A stretch of DNA of 64,000 nt. Source: Paenibacillus sp. Root444D2 (GTDB lineage: Bacteria; Bacillota; Bacilli; Paenibacillales; NBRC-103111). The notes below the pieces were generated by a model. The model saw nothing but the letters and a program-made list of their open reading frames with translations, had not been told where the DNA came from and ran no database searches. The stretch covers positions 144,284 through 208,283 of the forward strand of contig NZ_LMEO01000034.1 of assembly GCF_001426375.1 (NCBI RefSeq). Reading direction: 5' to 3'. Below, one piece after another: positions 16,998 through 26,233 of this stretch. The stretch's first letter is position 1; every line of letters starts with the position of its first letter. A program made the translations under genes and the position numbers.

Positions 16998-17498
16998 TTA
17001 GCGATTATCAATTTTTTCAGGATAGAGGTCATGGTTCATCAATCGATGTTCAGCCATCGCTTCGAACTTCGTGCCGGGTTGACCCCAGTTACAGTAAGGA
17101 TCGATAGAAATGCCGCCGCGCGGGGTGAATTTGCCCCAAACCTCGATATAACGAGGCGCCATCAGCTCGATCAAATCATTCATAATAATATTGACGCAGT
17201 CCTCGTGGAAGTCACCGTGATTCCGGAAGCTGAACAGGTACAGCTTAAGCGATTTGCTCTCCACCATTTTGATATTCGGAATATAGGAGATGTAAAGTGT
17301 AGCAAAATCCGGCTGCCCGGTTACTGGACACAAGCTAGTGAATTCAGGGAAATTAAACTTAACAAAGTAATCTCTGTTCTGGTGCTTGTTATCGAATGCT
17401 TCTAATAAAGTGGGATCATAGTTGAACACATATTTGGTTCCTTGATTGCCTAATAAGGTAATCTCTTTCAAATCTTCATTGCTTCTACCTGCTGACAT
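16998..17498 (-). CDS. queF: NADPH-dependent 7-cyano-7-deazaguanine reductase
   Basis: A 166-residue type I QueF, matching the short Bacillus form. The catalytic Cys57 lies in [13 protein letters not shown] and the proton-donating Asp64 follows in QPD. The NADPH-binding QueF signature is visible as [18 protein letters not shown], with the FHED zinc or substrate region after it. The enzyme reduces preQ0 to preQ1, the last free-base step before insertion into tRNA by Tgt in queuosine synthesis. The start has GAGGAAC upstream. A preQ1-I riboswitch lies in the 5' leader. The other preQ0 genes (queC, queD, queE) are not in this window, so queF is encoded alone. Confidence 0.97.
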   Translation of the reverse strand: MSAGRSNEDLKEITLLGNQGTKYVFNYDPTLLEAFDNKHQNRDYFVKFNFPEFTSLCPVTGQPDFATLYISYIPNIKMVESKSLKLYLFSFRNHGDFHEDCVNIIMNDLIELMAPRYIEVWGKFTPRGGISIDPYCNWGQPGTKFEAMAEHRLMNHDLYPEKIDNR

Positions 17499-17515
17499 GG
17501 GTGGTTCCTCATTTC

Positions 17516-17549
17516 ATAGTTTTTTAGAGAGGGAGTTTGCGAACCTCTT
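17516..17549 (-). promoter_or_regulatory. preQ1-I riboswitch in the queF leader
   Basis: On the minus strand the leader reads AGAGGTTC, a short loop, CTCCCTCT, then CTAAAAAACTA. This matches the preQ1-I pattern: AGAGG-UUC stem strand and loop, the pairing CCCUCU, and the A-rich tail that docks in the minor groove (AAAAAACTA). It ends about 18 bases before the queF start codon. High preQ1 should lower queF expression. Compact size (about 34 bases) is typical. Confidence 0.92.
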
Positions 17550-17798
17550 GTATTTTTCATTAGAAATGTACCATATACGCACGGAAAATGCATCCTCGTC
17601 GCTAATGGAATTTCGTGGAGAGGGCCGGTTTTTCAACACTAAAGTCTCAAATTGATCCTGATTGTAGATACGACAGAATGGACAAGATTACAAAGTTCAC
17701 TCTCGGCTGAGCAGTTTCAAACTTAGGATTGTACGTGTACTTACATACGGGTAAAATAGATAAATACATGCGTAACATAGAGATGGAGGTTCGTAAGC

Positions 17799-18743
17799 TT
17801 GAAAGCCTATCAGGAACTATTACAAGATATTCTTACCAATGGTACAAAAAAGGAAGATAGAACAGGGACAGGGACAATTTCAGTATTTGGCAGACAGATG
17901 CGCTTCGATCTAGCAGAAGGATTTCCTTTGGTGACGACAAAAAGGGTGCCTTTCCGCTTAATCGCTAGTGAAATGTTGTGGTTTATTAAAGGCGACACGA
18001 ATATTCGTTATCTGTTACAACATAATAACCACATATGGAATGAATGGGCTTTTAAGAAATGGGTGGAGAGCGCGGATTATTCGGGACCGGATATGAGTAA
18101 TTTCGGGTTACGCTCACAGCAAGACGAGACCTTCAAGCTTCTATACGATGAGCAGATGGATGAGTTTGTGAAAAAGGTGCTCGAGGATGATGGGTTTGCT
18201 AAGCAATACGGTGAGCTGGGGGATGTCTACGGCAAACAATGGAGGGATTGGACAACAACGCAGGGAGGCACGATTGATCAGCTCAAAGAGGTTATTCATA
18301 TGATCAAAACGAACCCTGATTCCCGCCGTCTCATCGTATCTGCATGGAATCCGGAGGACGTACCCAGCATGGCGCTTCCGCCTTGTCACACCATGTTCCA
18401 GTTTTATGTGGCAGAGGGCAAGCTGTCCTGCCAATTATATCAACGCAGTGCAGATACGTTCCTCGGCGTCCCTTTCAATATCGCTGGCTACGCATTGTTG
18501 ACGCATCTTATTGCCCATGAATGCGGGTTAGGCGTCGGTGAATTCGTCCATACGATCGGAGATGCCCATATCTATACGAATCATACGGATCAAATTCAAA
18601 CCCTGCTCAGCCGCGAGCCGCGAGAACTGCCAACGCTCAAGCTGAACAAGGAGGTCGCTTCTGTATTTGATTTCGACGTTAGTGACATTGAAATGCTGGA
18701 TTACAATCCGCATCCAACGATTAAAGCACCTGTAGCTGTATAA
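17799..18743 (+). CDS. thyA: Thymidylate synthase
   Basis: A 314-residue folate-dependent enzyme that methylates dUMP to dTMP. The start is TTG at 17799, supported by GGAGGT 9 bases upstream. N-terminal [20 protein letters not shown] binds phosphate and folate. The active-site Cys lies in [13 protein letters not shown], after the [15 protein letters not shown] stretch, and [20 protein letters not shown] is conserved. At 314 residues it is the long, Lactobacillus casei-like type, with an insertion of about 50 residues ([12 protein letters not shown] through KQYGELGD) absent from the 264-residue E. coli enzyme. It is followed by dfrA 28 bases later, coupling dTMP synthesis with dihydrofolate recycling. 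Confidence 0.96.
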   Translation: MKAYQELLQDILTNGTKKEDRTGTGTISVFGRQMRFDLAEGFPLVTTKRVPFRLIASEMLWFIKGDTNIRYLLQHNNHIWNEWAFKKWVESADYSGPDMSNFGLRSQQDETFKLLYDEQMDEFVKKVLEDDGFAKQYGELGDVYGKQWRDWTTTQGGTIDQLKEVIHMIKTNPDSRRLIVSAWNPEDVPSMALPPCHTMFQFYVAEGKLSCQLYQRSADTFLGVPFNIAGYALLTHLIAHECGLGVGEFVHTIGDAHIYTNHTDQIQTLLSREPRELPTLKLNKEVASVFDFDVSDIEMLDYNPHPTIKAPVAV

Positions 18744-18771
18744 ACAACATGTGACGAAAGGGGGGCTATGC

Positions 18772-19260
18772 ATGAGTATTTCATTTATTTTTGCAATGGA
18801 TCGCAACCGAGCCATCGGTGTGAATAATAAACTGCCTTGGCATTTACCAGGGGATCTGAAGTTTTTCAAAACCGTGACGATGGGTCATCCTATTCTTATG
18901 GGGCGGAAGACGTATGAGTCCATTGGCAAGCCGTTACCAGGCAGACGCAACATCATTCTCACTCAAAATGCACAGTTCCATGCAGAGGGCTGTGAAGTCA
19001 TACACTCCGTGCAAGAAGCGGTGGACGGCTTCCGTGATCAGGAACTGTTCGTCATCGGCGGAGCGGAAATCTTCCGACTGTTTACTTCTGTCGTGGACCG
19101 CATGTACATTACGCATATCGAGCATGAGTTTGAAGCGGATACGTTTATGACCGAACTAGACTTGTCCGAATGGACGTTGGTATCCAGTGAACAAGGCGAA
19201 AGGAACGAGAAAAATCCTTACGAGTATTACTTCCGAATCTACCAAAGAAAACAAGTTTAA
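18772..19260 (+). CDS. dfrA: Dihydrofolate reductase
   Basis: A 162-residue DHFR, the usual bacterial length. The ATG at 18772 follows AAAGGGGGG and is preferred over the in-frame GTG at 18751. Seen: FAMDRNRAIGVNNKLPWHLP with catalytic Asp28 in PGDLKFF, the NADPH-binding GRKTYESIGKPLPGR, and FVIGGAEIFRLF. It regenerates tetrahydrofolate from the dihydrofolate made by the adjacent thymidylate synthase. Order thyA-dfrA on one transcript is the classic Bacillales arrangement, ended by a terminator at 19270. Confidence 0.96.
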   Translation: MSISFIFAMDRNRAIGVNNKLPWHLPGDLKFFKTVTMGHPILMGRKTYESIGKPLPGRRNIILTQNAQFHAEGCEVIHSVQEAVDGFRDQELFVIGGAEIFRLFTSVVDRMYITHIEHEFEADTFMTELDLSEWTLVSSEQGERNEKNPYEYYFRIYQRKQV

Positions 19261-19269
19261 GGATATAAA

Positions 19270-19323
19270 TAAAGGCCCTGAGTTATCTGTAGTGTTCACA
19301 GAGAGCTCAAGGCCTTTTTATTA
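19270..19323. terminator. Bidirectional terminator
   Basis: AAAGGCCCTGAG (from 19271) pairs with CTCAAGGCCTTT (from about 19306), with T-tract TTTTTA at the plus end and A/T-rich flank AAATAAA at the other. It separates convergent dfrA and the YcnI-like gene. Confidence 0.75.
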
Positions 19324-19947
19324 TTTACGCTTTTTTGTGAGCGATACGATCAGGGATAAAGCTCCAAGTACGACCGCTGCAATGGAGAGGTAGAGGGAAG
19401 TGTTGGATGATGTGCCACTCGCTGCAGCACTGCCAGCCGTTACCTGTCCGTGGCTATCTGTCGTTGCACCGCCTGCAGCTTTGGCTTTAACTGTCGTTAC
19501 AGAAGCAGGCTTGTCAGATCCATTAGCGCCGACCCATTCAACTACGCTGCCATCTTTATAGGTTTGATAGGCTTTCCAGACGATCTCGGTAGCAGCGTCC
19601 GCTACCTTGCCTTGCATATTGAATTCACCGAATTCCGTACTAGCAAGTCCATCTCCGGTTGCTTTCCAAGTAACACCTGTAATTTTACCAGCGGTATCTT
19701 TGGCTAGCTCGTAGGTCCAACCTGCTTTGGGCTCAAAGCGAGAAACCGCTACAGCATCCATAGGGAATTTCACTTCTACTTTCACAGTAGGAATGTCTTT
19801 CTCTGAAGGCACACGTACCGTAAATTTCTCGTAGCTGCCTTGTGTGGATTCTTTCGGATATACAGTGACGTGGGCGCTGGCGATACCCGCGAGAAGCATA
19901 GAGCCAATTAACATAATACTTGCATTTAACATGAGCTTTTTAAACAT
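19321..19947 (-). CDS. YcnI-like (DUF1775) extracytoplasmic copper protein
   Basis: A 208-residue protein with a Sec signal ending in GIASA and the mature N-terminus starting HVTVYPKES. The N-terminal His is the copper ligand in the YcnI family. The beta-sandwich domain continues with KFTVRVPSEKDIPTVKVEVKFP and GWTYELAKD, and a C-terminal membrane anchor (LYLSIAAVVLGALSLIVSL) ends in KKRK. In Bacillus, ycnI neighbours the CopC-CopD gene ycnJ; here the CopC-CopD fusion lies 30 kb away at 50396. Likely role is copper handling at the cell surface. Gene symbol is withheld because the operon context differs. Confidence 0.85.
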   Translation of the reverse strand: MFKKLMLNASIMLIGSMLLAGIASAHVTVYPKESTQGSYEKFTVRVPSEKDIPTVKVEVKFPMDAVAVSRFEPKAGWTYELAKDTAGKITGVTWKATGDGLASTEFGEFNMQGKVADAATEIVWKAYQTYKDGSVVEWVGANGSDKPASVTTVKAKAAGGATTDSHGQVTAGSAAASGTSSNTSLYLSIAAVVLGALSLIVSLTKKRK

Positions 19948-20043
19948 ATAACGTGTTCCCCCTTCAAGTTAACTCTTATCATGTTGTCCATATTACCTGA
20001 TCGACAAGCATAAGAGTATGACTCGACTGGGCTATTTTTTCGA

Positions 20044-20715
20044 CTAGTTTTGTCCTTTTCGTGTCAATCCGTGCTTAATGGCGAATGCGGTGAGCTGGAC
20101 ACGATTCTCGAGTCCAAGCTTTACTAATATATTTTTCATGTGATTTTTAACCGTATGTTCGGATATTAGCAGCTTTTCTGCAATCTGCCGGTTGTTATCC
20201 CCTAAGGCAACATAGGCGGTAATTTCCTGTTCACGAGAGGTCAACATGCTCGGTGTCGGGCCTTCCGTATGCGTACCCATGGGTGCGCGGAACCTTTGGA
20301 AAAGCTTATCCGCCATCCCCCTGGCCGCTTCAGAATTATCGTCGAGCAGCGCGCGTAGGTAAGTGAGCCATTCGTCAGGGTCCATGTTTTTTAACAAATA
20401 GCCTTGAGCTCCGAATTGCAGCGCTGTAAAAAGGTCAGCTACATCATCGGACACGGTGAGCATGACGATGCGTATAGCCCCGTATGCTTGCTTAATGCGC
20501 CGCGTTGCTTCAAGTCCATCCATAGGGGACATATGTATATCCATCAAAACCACATCTGGCGCGACTTCTCCGCAAAGCAGGATAGCTTCTTCGCCGCTGT
20601 TCGCTTCTCCCACAATATAGAAGTCGGAGACAGGCTCCAGCATGCTGCGAATCGCTTTCCTAGCCAGCGGATGATCGTCTACGATGAGAACTCGGAACGG
20701 CTGATTGCTCAGCAT
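20044..20715 (-). CDS. NarL/LuxR-family response regulator
   Basis: A 223-residue regulator. The receiver has the acidic pair in VLIVDDHPLARK, the phosphoacceptor Asp in VVLMDIHMSPMDG, and the conserved Lys in GYLLKNMDPDEW. The C-terminal LuxR-type HTH is LTSREQEITAYVALGDNNRQ followed by IAEKLLISEHTVKNHMKNI. Its ATG overlaps the stop codon of the kinase gene (TAATG), so the two are translationally coupled. Signal and targets are unknown; the neighbouring YcnI-like gene runs the same direction but is separated by about 95 bases. Confidence 0.93.
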   Translation of the reverse strand: MLSNQPFRVLIVDDHPLARKAIRSMLEPVSDFYIVGEANSGEEAILLCGEVAPDVVLMDIHMSPMDGLEATRRIKQAYGAIRIVMLTVSDDVADLFTALQFGAQGYLLKNMDPDEWLTYLRALLDDNSEAARGMADKLFQRFRAPMGTHTEGPTPSMLTSREQEITAYVALGDNNRQIAEKLLISEHTVKNHMKNILVKLGLENRVQLTAFAIKHGLTRKGQN

Positions 20716-21527
20716 TAGATCTTCCTCCTATCTGCTTGTACCAAAAGTGTAGTTCCTGTTGCCATCTCGTCAGGTTCTTTCATCTTAAACTCAAAAGATG
20801 CACCTAACTCAGCAGCACGCTTCTGCATCAATTCTATGCCATAGGTCTTCCCCTTTGATGCACCGGGATGCAACCCATCTCCGTTATCAGTAATCTGTAG
20901 TCGCCATGCCTCAGGTTGAGCTTCCAGAACAATTGAAGTTTGCGTTGCCATGGAATGCTTGCGTATATTGGTGAACGCTTCTTGTATAATGCCGAAAAGC
21001 TGAACTTCTTCTCCAGAAGAGAAGCTGTTCTCTTCCACAGTTAACTTCTCATGAAGCTCAATACCCGTCACCAATTGCCAATTCTCCAGAAATTTATGGA
21101 TGCGCTGCTGGAAGTTAGCTCCTTCCTCCGGCGGTGTTCTTAGATTAAAAATGGCTTGTCGCAACGAGTTATCGATTTCTGAAACCGCCGCTTTGGCTTC
21201 TTCTAAATCTCCTTGCTTCAACTTCACATTGAGGAAGAAAAGGGTTTGAGCCAAGTCATCATGCAGCTCTCTGGCCAAACGCTCGCGTTCTTCATACACG
21301 GCTCTGCGGGCTTCACCGATTGTCACTTTCTCATTGCTGCGCTCAATACTTTGGAACATCCACGAAGCGAAGAGATAGGAAAGCAGCAGTGTAATGATGG
21401 TAATCGTGAAATTACCAGCTTCCATGGTTAAATAATTAAGTAAAAATTCATGACGAATATACTCAAAGCCGCCGATGATGAAAACAGGCACTAGAATCGT
21501 AAAAAGCTTGAAAATACGAAGAGACAT
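20715..21527 (-). CDS. NarL-type (HisKA_3) sensor histidine kinase
   Basis: About 270 residues. AAAGGAATGG lies 9 bases before the ATG at 21527; the in-frame ATG at 21557 lacks a ribosome binding site. Two membrane helices at the N-terminus (IFKLFTILVPVFIIGGF and FTITIITLLLSYLFASWMF) enclose a short outer loop, so the sensor may detect membrane events, as in LiaS-type kinases. The HisKA_3 motif is ERLARELHDDLAQTLFFLN with the phosphoacceptor His. The ATPase domain shows QEAFTNIRKHSMAT and DNGDGLHPGASKGKTYG. It forms an operon with the response regulator downstream. Confidence 0.9.
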   Translation of the reverse strand: MSLRIFKLFTILVPVFIIGGFEYIRHEFLLNYLTMEAGNFTITIITLLLSYLFASWMFQSIERSNEKVTIGEARRAVYEERERLARELHDDLAQTLFFLNVKLKQGDLEEAKAAVSEIDNSLRQAIFNLRTPPEEGANFQQRIHKFLENWQLVTGIELHEKLTVEENSFSSGEEVQLFGIIQEAFTNIRKHSMATQTSIVLEAQPEAWRLQITDNGDGLHPGASKGKTYGIELMQKRAAELGASFEFKMKEPDEMATGTTLLVQADRRKI

Positions 21528-21643
21528 AGGGTAGATCCATTCCTTTCCGTAGTCCATCTTTGGAACGGTTACTATTATATCAGATATGTGTTAGATTTCT
21601 TCACAAAAAAATGAGGTGGGTACTTCTCAAGTCATGCACACGT

Positions 21644-21671
21644 GTGCTACATTATTATTAAATCGTAACAC
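21644..21671 (+). promoter_or_regulatory. Candidate NikR operator before the nickel permease
   Basis: GTGCTAC (21644-21650), 14 bases, GTAACAC (21665-21671) form a 28-bp dyad with one mismatch. The overall length equals the 28-bp palindrome bound by E. coli NikR (GTATGA-N16-TCATAC), and a nikR gene lies in this window at 49473. A single half-site GTTACAC occurs just upstream of nikR (about 49449). Assignment is inference. Confidence 0.45.
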
Positions 21672-21695
21672 GAATTGAAAGGCAGGGTGTCAAAG

Positions 21696-22721
21696 ATGTG
21701 GAAATCAATTCTACAGCAGAGAAGAAGCTGGGCTGGATACGTTGGTGTGATTGTCCTCCTACATATATTTGGGCTTATCGGATTATATAGTGTAGCGAAA
21801 ATGACGCCTGCCTTTTGGGGGATTGGGCTCCTTGCCTACACATTAGGGATGCGGCATGCTTTCGACGTTGACCATATTGCGGCGATCGACAATACCGTAC
21901 GCAAGCTCGTTCAGCAGAAGAAGAACCCATTAGGCGTTGGTTTCTACTTCTCATTGGGGCACTCTTCCGTCGTCTTCATCATGGCTATTGTGACTGCATT
22001 CTCCGTACAATGGGCAGAACGTGAGCTTCCTTGGATGCAGCGTTTTGGCGGTGTTATCGGCGCTTCGGTTTCCGGTCTGTTTCTTGTCATTATTGGCATT
22101 TTAAATTTACTCATTCTTATCAATCTATATAAAATGTTCTTGAAATTTCGCGGCGGCACCAATGATGATAAAGAGTTCGAGGAGCTTCTAGAGTCCCGTG
22201 GATTCATTGCTCGAATGATCAAACCACTTTTCTCTTTCATAGGCAAAAGCTGGCATGTATACCCGTTAGGTTTTCTCTTTGGATTAGGTTTTGATACGGC
22301 GAGCGAAATCGCGCTGCTAGCGATCTCAGCCCATGCGGCGAAGGAGGCTATCCCTTTCATTGGCGTCATTTCACTTCCGCTGCTGTTCGCGGCAGGGATG
22401 AGCCTCTTCGATACAGCCGACGGGATGTTCATGACCAAAGCATACAAATGGGCATTTCATACACCGGTACGTAAGCTTTATTACAATTTAACAGTGACCG
22501 CATTGGCCGTCATTGCTGCTTTAATTATTGGCGTGATCGAGCTAGGTCAAGTTCTCTCCGAAGAATTCAGCTTGGAAGGGACCTTCTGGACGTGGCTGCA
22601 GGAGATTGATTTCGGGACTTTAGGGTATATCTTAGTTGCTCTGTTCGTGGTGGCGTGGGCGATTTCCATTGCGGTTTGGAAAGGGATGAAGATAGAAGAA
22701 CGCTGGCGTGCCAAAGTATAA
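21696..22721 (+). CDS. NiCoT-family nickel/cobalt permease
   Basis: A 341-residue membrane protein. The ATG at 21696 follows an AGGGTG site. The family signature RHAFDVDHIAAIDN in helix II supplies the His/Asp metal motif; LGFDTASEIALLAIS is the second signature, and FAAGMSLFDTADGMFM the third. About eight hydrophobic segments are visible. Family members (NixA, HoxN, HupN) import Ni2+ or Co2+ for urease, hydrogenase or cobalamin enzymes. It stands alone between a divergent kinase operon and a terminator. A dyad resembling a NikR site lies 25 bases upstream of the start, which favours nickel, but specificity cannot be read directly. Confidence 0.92.
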   Translation: MWKSILQQRRSWAGYVGVIVLLHIFGLIGLYSVAKMTPAFWGIGLLAYTLGMRHAFDVDHIAAIDNTVRKLVQQKKNPLGVGFYFSLGHSSVVFIMAIVTAFSVQWAERELPWMQRFGGVIGASVSGLFLVIIGILNLLILINLYKMFLKFRGGTNDDKEFEELLESRGFIARMIKPLFSFIGKSWHVYPLGFLFGLGFDTASEIALLAISAHAAKEAIPFIGVISLPLLFAAGMSLFDTADGMFMTKAYKWAFHTPVRKLYYNLTVTALAVIAALIIGVIELGQVLSEEFSLEGTFWTWLQEIDFGTLGYILVALFVVAWAISIAVWKGMKIEERWRAKV

Positions 22722-22732
22722 ATCATCGTGAT

Positions 22733-22769
22733 AAAAGTGGTCTCAGTTAGCCTATGAGACCACTTTTTT
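22733..22769 (+). terminator. Rho-independent terminator
   Basis: AAAAGTGGTCTCA (22733-22745) and TGAGACCACTTTT (from 22755) pair perfectly and end in a T-run. It closes the nickel permease gene. Confidence 0.9.
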
Positions 22770-22894
22770 GTTGTGGTGAACAATGGAATATGAATATTTT
22801 CTAAAGGTTATCTTAGAAAAAAGGATTTTGCCGAAATACGTTGAAAGTAGTCTGTCTGAACTTCAGATACTCTGTAAAAGAAAGTAGGACTTAT

Positions 22895-23668
22895 ATGATT
22901 GAGTTTAAGCATATTTCCAAAGTATATCCTAATGGAACTGTTGGTTTGAATGACATTAACTTAACCATTCACCCCGGAGAATTCGTTGTTATTGTAGGTC
23001 TATCAGGAGCAGGTAAATCTACCTTGCTGCGTGCGATTAACCGTTTGCATGAGACGACCGATGGAGAAATATTAATCGATGGCAAATCCATAACAAAGGC
23101 GAACGGTGCCGAATTACGCCGCATGCGCAGAGATATCGGGATGATCTTCCAAACCTTTAACCTGGTCAAGCGTTCTACCGTGATTCGAAATGTGTTATCC
23201 GGACGAGTAGGCTACCATTCCACCCTACGTACAGTTCTCGGTTTGTTCCCCAAACACGATATCGAGCTTTCCTTGAAAGCGCTGGAGAGAGTCAATATTA
23301 GGGAAAAAGCTTATTCACGCGCCGATGAATTGTCCGGCGGTCAACAGCAGCGTGTTTCTATCGCGAGAGCGCTGGCGCAAGAAGCGAAAATCATTTTAGC
23401 GGATGAACCGGTAGCCTCCCTTGATCCATTAACGACTAGACAAGTTATGGACGACTTGAAGCGAATCAATACAGAGCTTGGTATAACGACTGTCGTTAAC
23501 CTTCACTTTATTGACCTTGCACGTGAATATGCAACTCGAATTATTGGGCTTCGCGCAGGTAAAGTCGTATACGACGGACCCGTGTCGGAAGCAACGGATG
23601 ATGTATTCTCCGAGATTTATGGCCGTGCGATTAAGAAAGACGAGCTCTTGGGGGTGCTGGAGGAATGA
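22895..23668 (+). CDS. phnC: Phosphonate ABC transporter ATP-binding protein
   Basis: A 257-residue ATPase. The ATG at 22895 begins [18 protein letters not shown], the standard PhnC start; the frame is open further upstream without support. Walker A is GLSGAGKST, signature LSGGQQQR, Walker [14 protein letters not shown], and [17 protein letters not shown] is characteristic of PhnC. It energises uptake of phosphonates, or of phosphite or phosphate esters in some homologs. The 3' end overlaps the permease gene by 4 bases (ATGA). The binding-protein gene phnD, usually between phnC and phnE, is on the opposite strand at 26234. Confidence 0.93.
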   Translation: MIEFKHISKVYPNGTVGLNDINLTIHPGEFVVIVGLSGAGKSTLLRAINRLHETTDGEILIDGKSITKANGAELRRMRRDIGMIFQTFNLVKRSTVIRNVLSGRVGYHSTLRTVLGLFPKHDIELSLKALERVNIREKAYSRADELSGGQQQRVSIARALAQEAKIILADEPVASLDPLTTRQVMDDLKRINTELGITTVVNLHFIDLAREYATRIIGLRAGKVVYDGPVSEATDDVFSEIYGRAIKKDELLGVLEE

Positions 23669-25239
23669 GTGTAACGACAGTCAAGAGGCCTCCTCGTACG
23701 AAGATCTATCTCATTGCCCTGATCATGGTGCTTTTCCTGATTGGGAGTATTTATCAGACAGATGCGACGCTGACGAAGCTCGTTACCGGTACTCCGGAGA
23801 TTCTTAAATTCATAGCCGAGATGTTTCCGCCGGATTGGCTGTTTTTCGCTGATATATGGAAGCCAATGGCACAAACGCTGCAGATGTCCATAATTGGTAC
23901 AGCAATTGGAGCCCTGTTTGCATTCCCGATGGCATTGCTTGCAGCTCGTAATGTTACTACGGCGCCATGGTTGTTCTATCCAGCTAGACTCATCATGAAT
24001 CTATTCCGAACAATTCCAGATCTGCTCTACGCAGCACTGTTTGCCGTTCTAGTAGGCTTTGGCCCTACGGCCGGTACACTTGCACTAATCTTCTTCACAT
24101 TTGGTATTATATCTAAGCTTTCTTACGAATCAACGGAAGCTATTGACCCCGGACCGCTTGAAGCCATGACGGCTGTAGGCGCTAACAAACTCAAACTCAT
24201 TCGATTCGGCGTCATTCCTCAGGTTGCTCCAACGTACTTGGCTCATTTATTGTACACCTTCGAAGTTAGTATTCGTGCCTCAGCCATTCTCGGATTGGTT
24301 GGAGCCGGAGGTATTGGCTTGCTGCTCAAAAACACGCTGGATCTGTTCCGTTACGATCAGTCGTGCGCCATTGTTATTTATACCTTATTAGTTGTTGTTA
24401 TAATTGATTTGGTCAGTACACGATTCCGTTCCTATTTGCTAAAAGGCAGCGCAAAACCGATGTCAGCTTCGCGTTCAATTACGTATAAGATAATCGGTTG
24501 GGTTGCCGTTGTTGCCTTGTTCATATGGGCACTAACTGGCCTTGAGTTGACAGGCTTCCAACCAACGACGTGGATTCTCACGAAGTCTATGTTAACCGGT
24601 TTAGTACATCCTGACTGGGCTTATGTGTATATCCCAGAAGGAGAGGATTTACTTCGATCCTTGCTTGAAACCTTATCGATTTCCTACTTAGGAAACTTTG
24701 TTTCAGCAATTGTCTGTATCCCGTTTGCTTTCTGGGCAGCAGCGAATATGAGTCGATTCCGCGCAGTTTCAGGCACAGGGAAATTGTTCTTAAGTATCGT
24801 ACGAACAATACCGGAGATTATTATGGCTTTGATCTTTATTAAAGCTGTAGGCCCTAATGCCTTTGCTGGGGTTATGGCTTTAGGACTTCACTCCGTAGGG
24901 ATGCTCGGCAAACTGTATGCAGAGGCCATTGAGAATATGGATATGGGACCTACAGAAGCCATGACAGCTGTGGGTGCAAACATGTGGCAGCGGATGGCGT
25001 TTGCCGTAGTGCCGCAGGTCATTCCCGATTTCATATCGTATACCTTATATCGGTTTGAGATTAATGTGCGTTCAGCGACCTTGCTAGGTGTTATTGGTGC
25101 AGGTGGTATCGGTACGCCACTCATCTTCGCGCTCAACGCGAGGCAGTGGCCTCGAGTAGGTATCATCCTCATTGGTATTATTGTCACCGTCTCCGTCATT
25201 GACTACATCTCAGGGACACTTCGCAAACGCATTGTATGA
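23665..25239 (+). CDS. phnE: Double-length phosphonate ABC permease (PhnE-PhnE fusion)
   Basis: A 524-residue protein, about twice the length of a single PhnE. It contains two homologous halves. Each half has the ABC permease EAA-type loop: [20 protein letters not shown] near residue 170 and [20 protein letters not shown] near residue 440. Each also has a matching [16 protein letters not shown] or [16 protein letters not shown] segment after it. In many bacteria two separate permeases (phnE1 and phnE2) form a heterodimer; here one polypeptide can supply both halves. It overlaps phnC by 4 bases and is followed by a terminator. Confidence 0.92.
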   Translation: MSVTTVKRPPRTKIYLIALIMVLFLIGSIYQTDATLTKLVTGTPEILKFIAEMFPPDWLFFADIWKPMAQTLQMSIIGTAIGALFAFPMALLAARNVTTAPWLFYPARLIMNLFRTIPDLLYAALFAVLVGFGPTAGTLALIFFTFGIISKLSYESTEAIDPGPLEAMTAVGANKLKLIRFGVIPQVAPTYLAHLLYTFEVSIRASAILGLVGAGGIGLLLKNTLDLFRYDQSCAIVIYTLLVVVIIDLVSTRFRSYLLKGSAKPMSASRSITYKIIGWVAVVALFIWALTGLELTGFQPTTWILTKSMLTGLVHPDWAYVYIPEGEDLLRSLLETLSISYLGNFVSAIVCIPFAFWAAANMSRFRAVSGTGKLFLSIVRTIPEIIMALIFIKAVGPNAFAGVMALGLHSVGMLGKLYAEAIENMDMGPTEAMTAVGANMWQRMAFAVVPQVIPDFISYTLYRFEINVRSATLLGVIGAGGIGTPLIFALNARQWPRVGIILIGIIVTVSVIDYISGTLRKRIV

Positions 25240-25281
25240 GGACATGGGGAAGACTTTTATAAGTGAAATTTAGTTGAAAAT

Positions 25282-25326
25282 AAGCCTCCAATTCCAGCTA
25301 TCACAGTGGTTTTGGGGGCTTTTTTG
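25282..25326 (+). terminator. Rho-independent terminator after phnE
   Basis: AAGCCTCCA (25282-25290) pairs with the TGGGGGCTT segment ending near 25322 and is followed by TTTTT. Confidence 0.65.
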
Positions 25327-25483
25327 TTCATAAAGGAGGGAATTTATAAGGATGGATCCTCAAGGGCAGAACCGTTGTTTGTTTATGGATAACTGTCTAT
25401 AGGATTTCGTGGATTGTGAAAAATCGGTTTGGAGGAAGATTATTTACTAATAAATTGATTTTAATCCGCTTATGAGCTGGAAA

Positions 25484-25766
25484 GTTGTATAACGTACAAC
25501 AATTCTGCTTAAATCACGCCTTTTTCCCTTCGTTGTTGCAAAATGTACAACAATTTGCTCCTATAGAGGTCATTTCTTAACAAATGGGCTAAAAATGTTG
25601 TACAAACTGCAACTTCAACTTGCTAAAAAGCCTTTAGGCGTGCGAGATGTTGTAGAAAATACAACATTGGTAACCACTATTGCCCATTAGCTCTCACGAA
25701 AAGCTAAACGACTCTAATATCCCCATACCAACGATTGGCTGGCCTAAAGGAGTACAAACTACAACT
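25484..25766. repeat. Cluster of five GTTGTA-N5-TACAAC-type inverted repeats
   Basis: Short dyads occur at 25484-25500, 25532-25551, 25597-25612, 25649-25665 and, more degenerate, 25751-25766. Each has arms close to GTTGTA and TACAAC (for example GTTGTAGAAAATACAAC) around a 5- to 8-base centre. The first four are spaced 48-65 bases apart in AT-rich sequence without a gene. The stretch 25327-25793 holds nothing else I can support. These may be dispersed intergenic repeats or binding sites. Confidence 0.7.
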
Positions 25767-25793
25767 TCCTGAGGGGATATCTCTATTTAATCG

Positions 25794-26042
25794 TTAGCTG
25801 TAATGCCTTCCTTGGGCTACCAAGCGAAGTGACCTATTTTCACGGTGGTTCTGTGAACGGGCTACTGAACTCAAAACAGGTTCTAACACCTCGATTTGTT
25901 CGATCAGCTCTATAGGAATCAAGACGTTATTCAATTTCAAAAGTCGAAAAGTAGGATAGTAATTCGTAATAATCCCCCTTATCTCGTCTTTACCGCATCG
26001 GATAGAGACTTCTTTTTTGCAGCTAATAAGCATTTCGAACAT
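25794..26042 (-). CDS. Hypothetical 82-residue protein
   Basis: Starts at an ATG preceded by GAGGTG with 9-base spacing. The first 55 residues look like a small beta-rich domain (EVSIRCGKDEIRGIITNYY, then LLKLNNVLIPIELIEQIEVL), in the manner of Bacillales coat-associated or Sm-like small proteins; the basic C-terminal tail is low complexity. No family is recognised. It lies between the phosphonate permease and binding-protein genes and points the same way as phnD, but a terminator separates them. Confidence 0.6.
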   Translation of the reverse strand: MFEMLISCKKEVSIRCGKDEIRGIITNYYPTFRLLKLNNVLIPIELIEQIEVLEPVLSSVARSQNHRENRSLRLVAQGRHYS

Positions 26043-26163
26043 CCAATTTTCACCTCACTATGATATATGACAGGTCCAGATAAACGTTTGTCATGCAAAA
26101 GTAAAAAAACATTTACGCGGACGTGCCACATTCATAGTATGCAAGGGAGGTTCGGAGTAGAAT

Positions 26164-26214
26164 GCAAAAAAAATACCTCAACATGATTTGAAGAGATCAT
26201 GTTGAGGTATTTTC
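26164..26214 (-). terminator. Terminator for phnD
   Basis: Arms of 18 bases, AAAATACCTCAACATGAT (about 26170-26187) and its complement at 26197-26214, with an 8-base loop. The A-run at 26166-26173 becomes a T-tract on the minus strand. Confidence 0.88.
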
Positions 26215-26233
26215 AATTTACAGGGAGCTAAGC

